From the NCBI GenBank assembly GCA_035283065.1, contig DATEUP010000111.1, positions 1 through 13,005 of the forward strand: a stretch of DNA of 13,005 bases, written 5' to 3'. The notes beneath the pieces were generated by a model. It worked only from the letters and a program-made list of their open reading frames with translations, ran no database searches and was not told the DNA's origin. Position numbers and translations under genes: made by a program. Origin of the DNA: DATEUP01 sp035283065. GTDB lineage: Archaea > Thermoplasmatota > DTKX01 > DATEUP01. Positions within the stretch are counted from its first letter, which is position 1. Each line of letters starts with the position of its first letter. This document shows, in pieces, positions 11,411 through 13,005 of this stretch.

Positions 11411-13005
11411 CTAACGCACGACCGCCGCCGGAGCGCCCTGCCCCGAGGCTTTGGGCCCGAAACGCCGCTCGATCGCCGCGCGCACGAGCCCGAGGTATAG
11501 GGGCGCTGGGCGTGAGGGCCTTGACTTGAGCTCCGGGTGGAACTGGCAACCCACCATGAAGGGGTGGCCCGCGAGCTCAAAGACCTCCATCCGGCGGCCG
11601 TCCTCCGAGCGGCCCGTGAACCGCAGGCCCGCCTCCTCGATCCGGGGGATGTACTTGGGGTTCACCTCGTAGCGGTGCTGGTGGCGCTCGAACACCTCGT
11701 CGGCTCCGTAGAGCCTCGCGGTCGCCGAGCCCGGAGTGATCAGGACGCGGTGCGCGCCGAGGCGCATGGTCGCACCCTTCTCCTCGACCCCCTGCTGCTC
11801 GGGCAGGATGTCGATGACCGGGTGGGGCGCGCGGGCGTCGAACTCCGTCGAGTTCGCCCCTTCAAGCGAGAGGGCGTTGCGGCAGAATTCGATCGTGGAG
11901 ACCTGGAAACCGAGGCAGATCCCGAGGAAGGGGACCTTGTTCTCGCGGGCGTACTTTGCCGCCTGGATCTTCCCCTCGATGCCGCGCCACCCGAATCCGC
12001 CGGGAATCACGATCGCGTCGACGCCGAGGAAGGGCTCCTTCACGACGCCCTGCTCGACCTGCTCGGACTCGATCCACCGGACCTTCACGTGGCGGCCGGT
12101 GGCCGCCTCGCAGTGGTGGAGGGCTTCGATGTGCGACATGTAGGAGTCGCGCAGTTCCGTGTACTTGCCGACGATCGCGACCTCGACCTCGCCCTGGACA
12201 TTCGAGAGCCGGTCGACGAAGGTGTTCCACAGGAGGAGCGAGTTCTCGCGCGTGGAGAGCCCGAGGCGGTTGAGGATGAAGTCCGTGAGCCCCTGCTCCT
12301 CGAAGATGCGAGGGACGTGGTAGATCGTGGGGGCATCGTGGGCCGAGATCACGCCGCGCTCGGGGACGTCGCAGAAGGCCGCGATCTTGCGCCGCGTCTC
12401 CTCCGTGAGCGGGACCTCGCAGCGCCCGATGATCACGTCGGGGTTGATGCCGATCGAGCGCAGCTCCTTGACGCTGTGCTGCGTGGGCTTCGTCTTCTGC
12501 TCACCCACGACGTGGAGCATGGGGACGAGCGTCGTGTGGCACACGACCACGTCCTGCGCGCCCTTTTCCTGGCGAAGCTGCCGCAGGGCCTCGAGGAACC
12601 ACATCGACTCGATGTCGCCCACGGTGCCGCCGACCTCGATGAGCAGGATCTCGGCCTCTTGGGCCTGGCCGACCTGGTCGATCCTCCGCCGGATTTCGTG
12701 AGTCACATGGGGGATGAACTGGACCGTCTTTCCGAGGTAGTCGCCGCGGCGCTCTTTCGTAATGACCTCGCGCAGCACCTTGCCCGAGGTGATGTTGTTG
12801 TCGCCCTGCACCGAGATGTCGAGGAACCGCTCGTAGTTGCCAAGGTCGAGGTCGGCCTCGGCACCGTCGTCGAGGACGAAGACCTCGCCGTGCTGGTAGG
12901 GCGACATGGTCCCGGCGTCGCAGTTGAGGTAGGGGTCGATCTTGATGGGGACGACCTTGTAGCCGCGGCAGGCGAGCAGCCTCCCGATCGAGGAGGCCGA
13001 GATGC
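11411..13005 (-). CDS. pyrG: CTP synthase (5' end beyond window)
   Basis: CTP synthase makes CTP from UTP, ATP and glutamine-derived ammonia, the last step of pyrimidine nucleotide synthesis. The right edge cuts the gene shortly after its start; 530 residues are visible and only about the first 20, with the P-loop, should be missing. The synthetase domain shows KIDPYLNCDAGTMSPYQHGE, DLDLGNYERF and DNNITSGKV. The glutaminase domain shows GGFGWRG, the nucleophile Cys in GICLGFQ (codon 11915-11917) and the His/Glu of FHPEL (His codon 11537-11539). The motif is GICLGFQ, where GICLGMQ is usual. Upstream control lies outside the window. It converges with the small membrane-protein gene. Confidence 0.97.
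   Translation of the reverse strand, partial: ISASSIGRLLACRGYKVVPIKIDPYLNCDAGTMSPYQHGEVFVLDDGAEADLDLGNYERFLDISVQGDNNITSGKVLREVITKERRGDYLGKTVQFIPHVTHEIRRRIDQVGQAQEAEILLIEVGGTVGDIESMWFLEALRQLRQEKGAQDVVVCHTTLVPMLHVVGEQKTKPTQHSVKELRSIGINPDVIIGRCEVPLTEETRRKIAAFCDVPERGVISAHDAPTIYHVPRIFEEQGLTDFILNRLGLSTRENSLLLWNTFVDRLSNVQGEVEVAIVGKYTELRDSYMSHIEALHHCEAATGRHVKVRWIESEQVEQGVVKEPFLGVDAIVIPGGFGWRGIEGKIQAAKYARENKVPFLGICLGFQVSTIEFCRNALSLEGANSTEFDARAPHPVIDILPEQQGVEEKGATMRLGAHRVLITPGSATARLYGADEVFERHQHRYEVNPKYIPRIEEAGLRFTGRSEDGRRMEVFELAGHPFMVGCQFHPELKSRPSRPAPLYLGLVRAAIERRFGPKASGQGAPAAVVR

Noticed and set aside
11392..11416. TCCG/CGGA mini-hairpin at the end of the small membrane gene and a repeated GCTAACG across the convergent stop codons
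   Set aside because: A four-base stem and a seven-base repeat in GC-rich sequence are within chance, and no T-tract is present.
1..13005. tRNA or rRNA genes, CRISPR arrays, insertion sequences, integrases
   Set aside because: Reading both strands I found no cloverleaf-type tRNA, no regularly spaced repeats and no transposase or integrase motifs, and coding genes occupy nearly the whole window.

Overview
The window looks like a chromosomal stretch from a high-GC archaeon. The G+C content is roughly two thirds by eye; I did not count it. The archaeal assignment rests on the genes themselves: ribosomal protein LX (L18Ae/L20A), prefoldin alpha and FtsY in the order conserved in archaea, a ribosomal protein L40e, an aIF2-beta fused to a TRAM domain, a presenilin-type membrane protease, and archaeal-style TATA elements about 25-30 nt before several start codons. 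A Thermoplasmatota-like lineage is my best guess from the mix of a wHTH-STAND-TPR regulator and these markers, but this is inference only.

Layout. 2-415 (+) is the 3' end of an MFS transporter. 490-2820 (+) is a large STAND ATPase with an N-terminal winged helix and C-terminal TPRs, behind a promoter that carries a tandem repeat nested in an inverted repeat. 2932-4068 (+) is a CPBP/CAAX-type membrane protease carrying a zinc ribbon, preceded by a leader with competing inverted repeats. 4096-4248 (-) is rpl40e and 4323-5375 (-) is a MutY adenine glycosylase. 5484-7232 (+) is a secreted or membrane-anchored surface protein with eight beta-propeller-like repeats and an Ig-like domain. It is wedged between the DNA-repair gene and the ribosome/secretion cluster and has looser codon use than its neighbours.

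9205 down to 7236 (-) is the likely operon rplX-pfdA-ftsY (ribosomal protein, co-translational chaperone subunit, SRP receptor), which fits protein synthesis coupled to folding and membrane targeting. Upstream on the same strand lie a presenilin-like protease (9298-10212) and aIF2-beta/TRAM (10261-10887), probably co-transcribed. 11007-11399 (+) is a small three-helix membrane protein of unknown role, divergent from aIF2-beta. 11411 to the window end (-) is CTP synthase, lacking only its first codons at the window edge.

All intergenic stretches are short (about 120 bases or less). I saw no tRNA, rRNA, CRISPR array, insertion sequence or integrase. The least ordinary items are the STAND regulator with its candidate operator, the overlapping hairpins before the CPBP gene, the eight-repeat surface protein, and a MutY whose lesion-recognition loop reads Phe-Ser-Ser instead of Phe-Ser-His.
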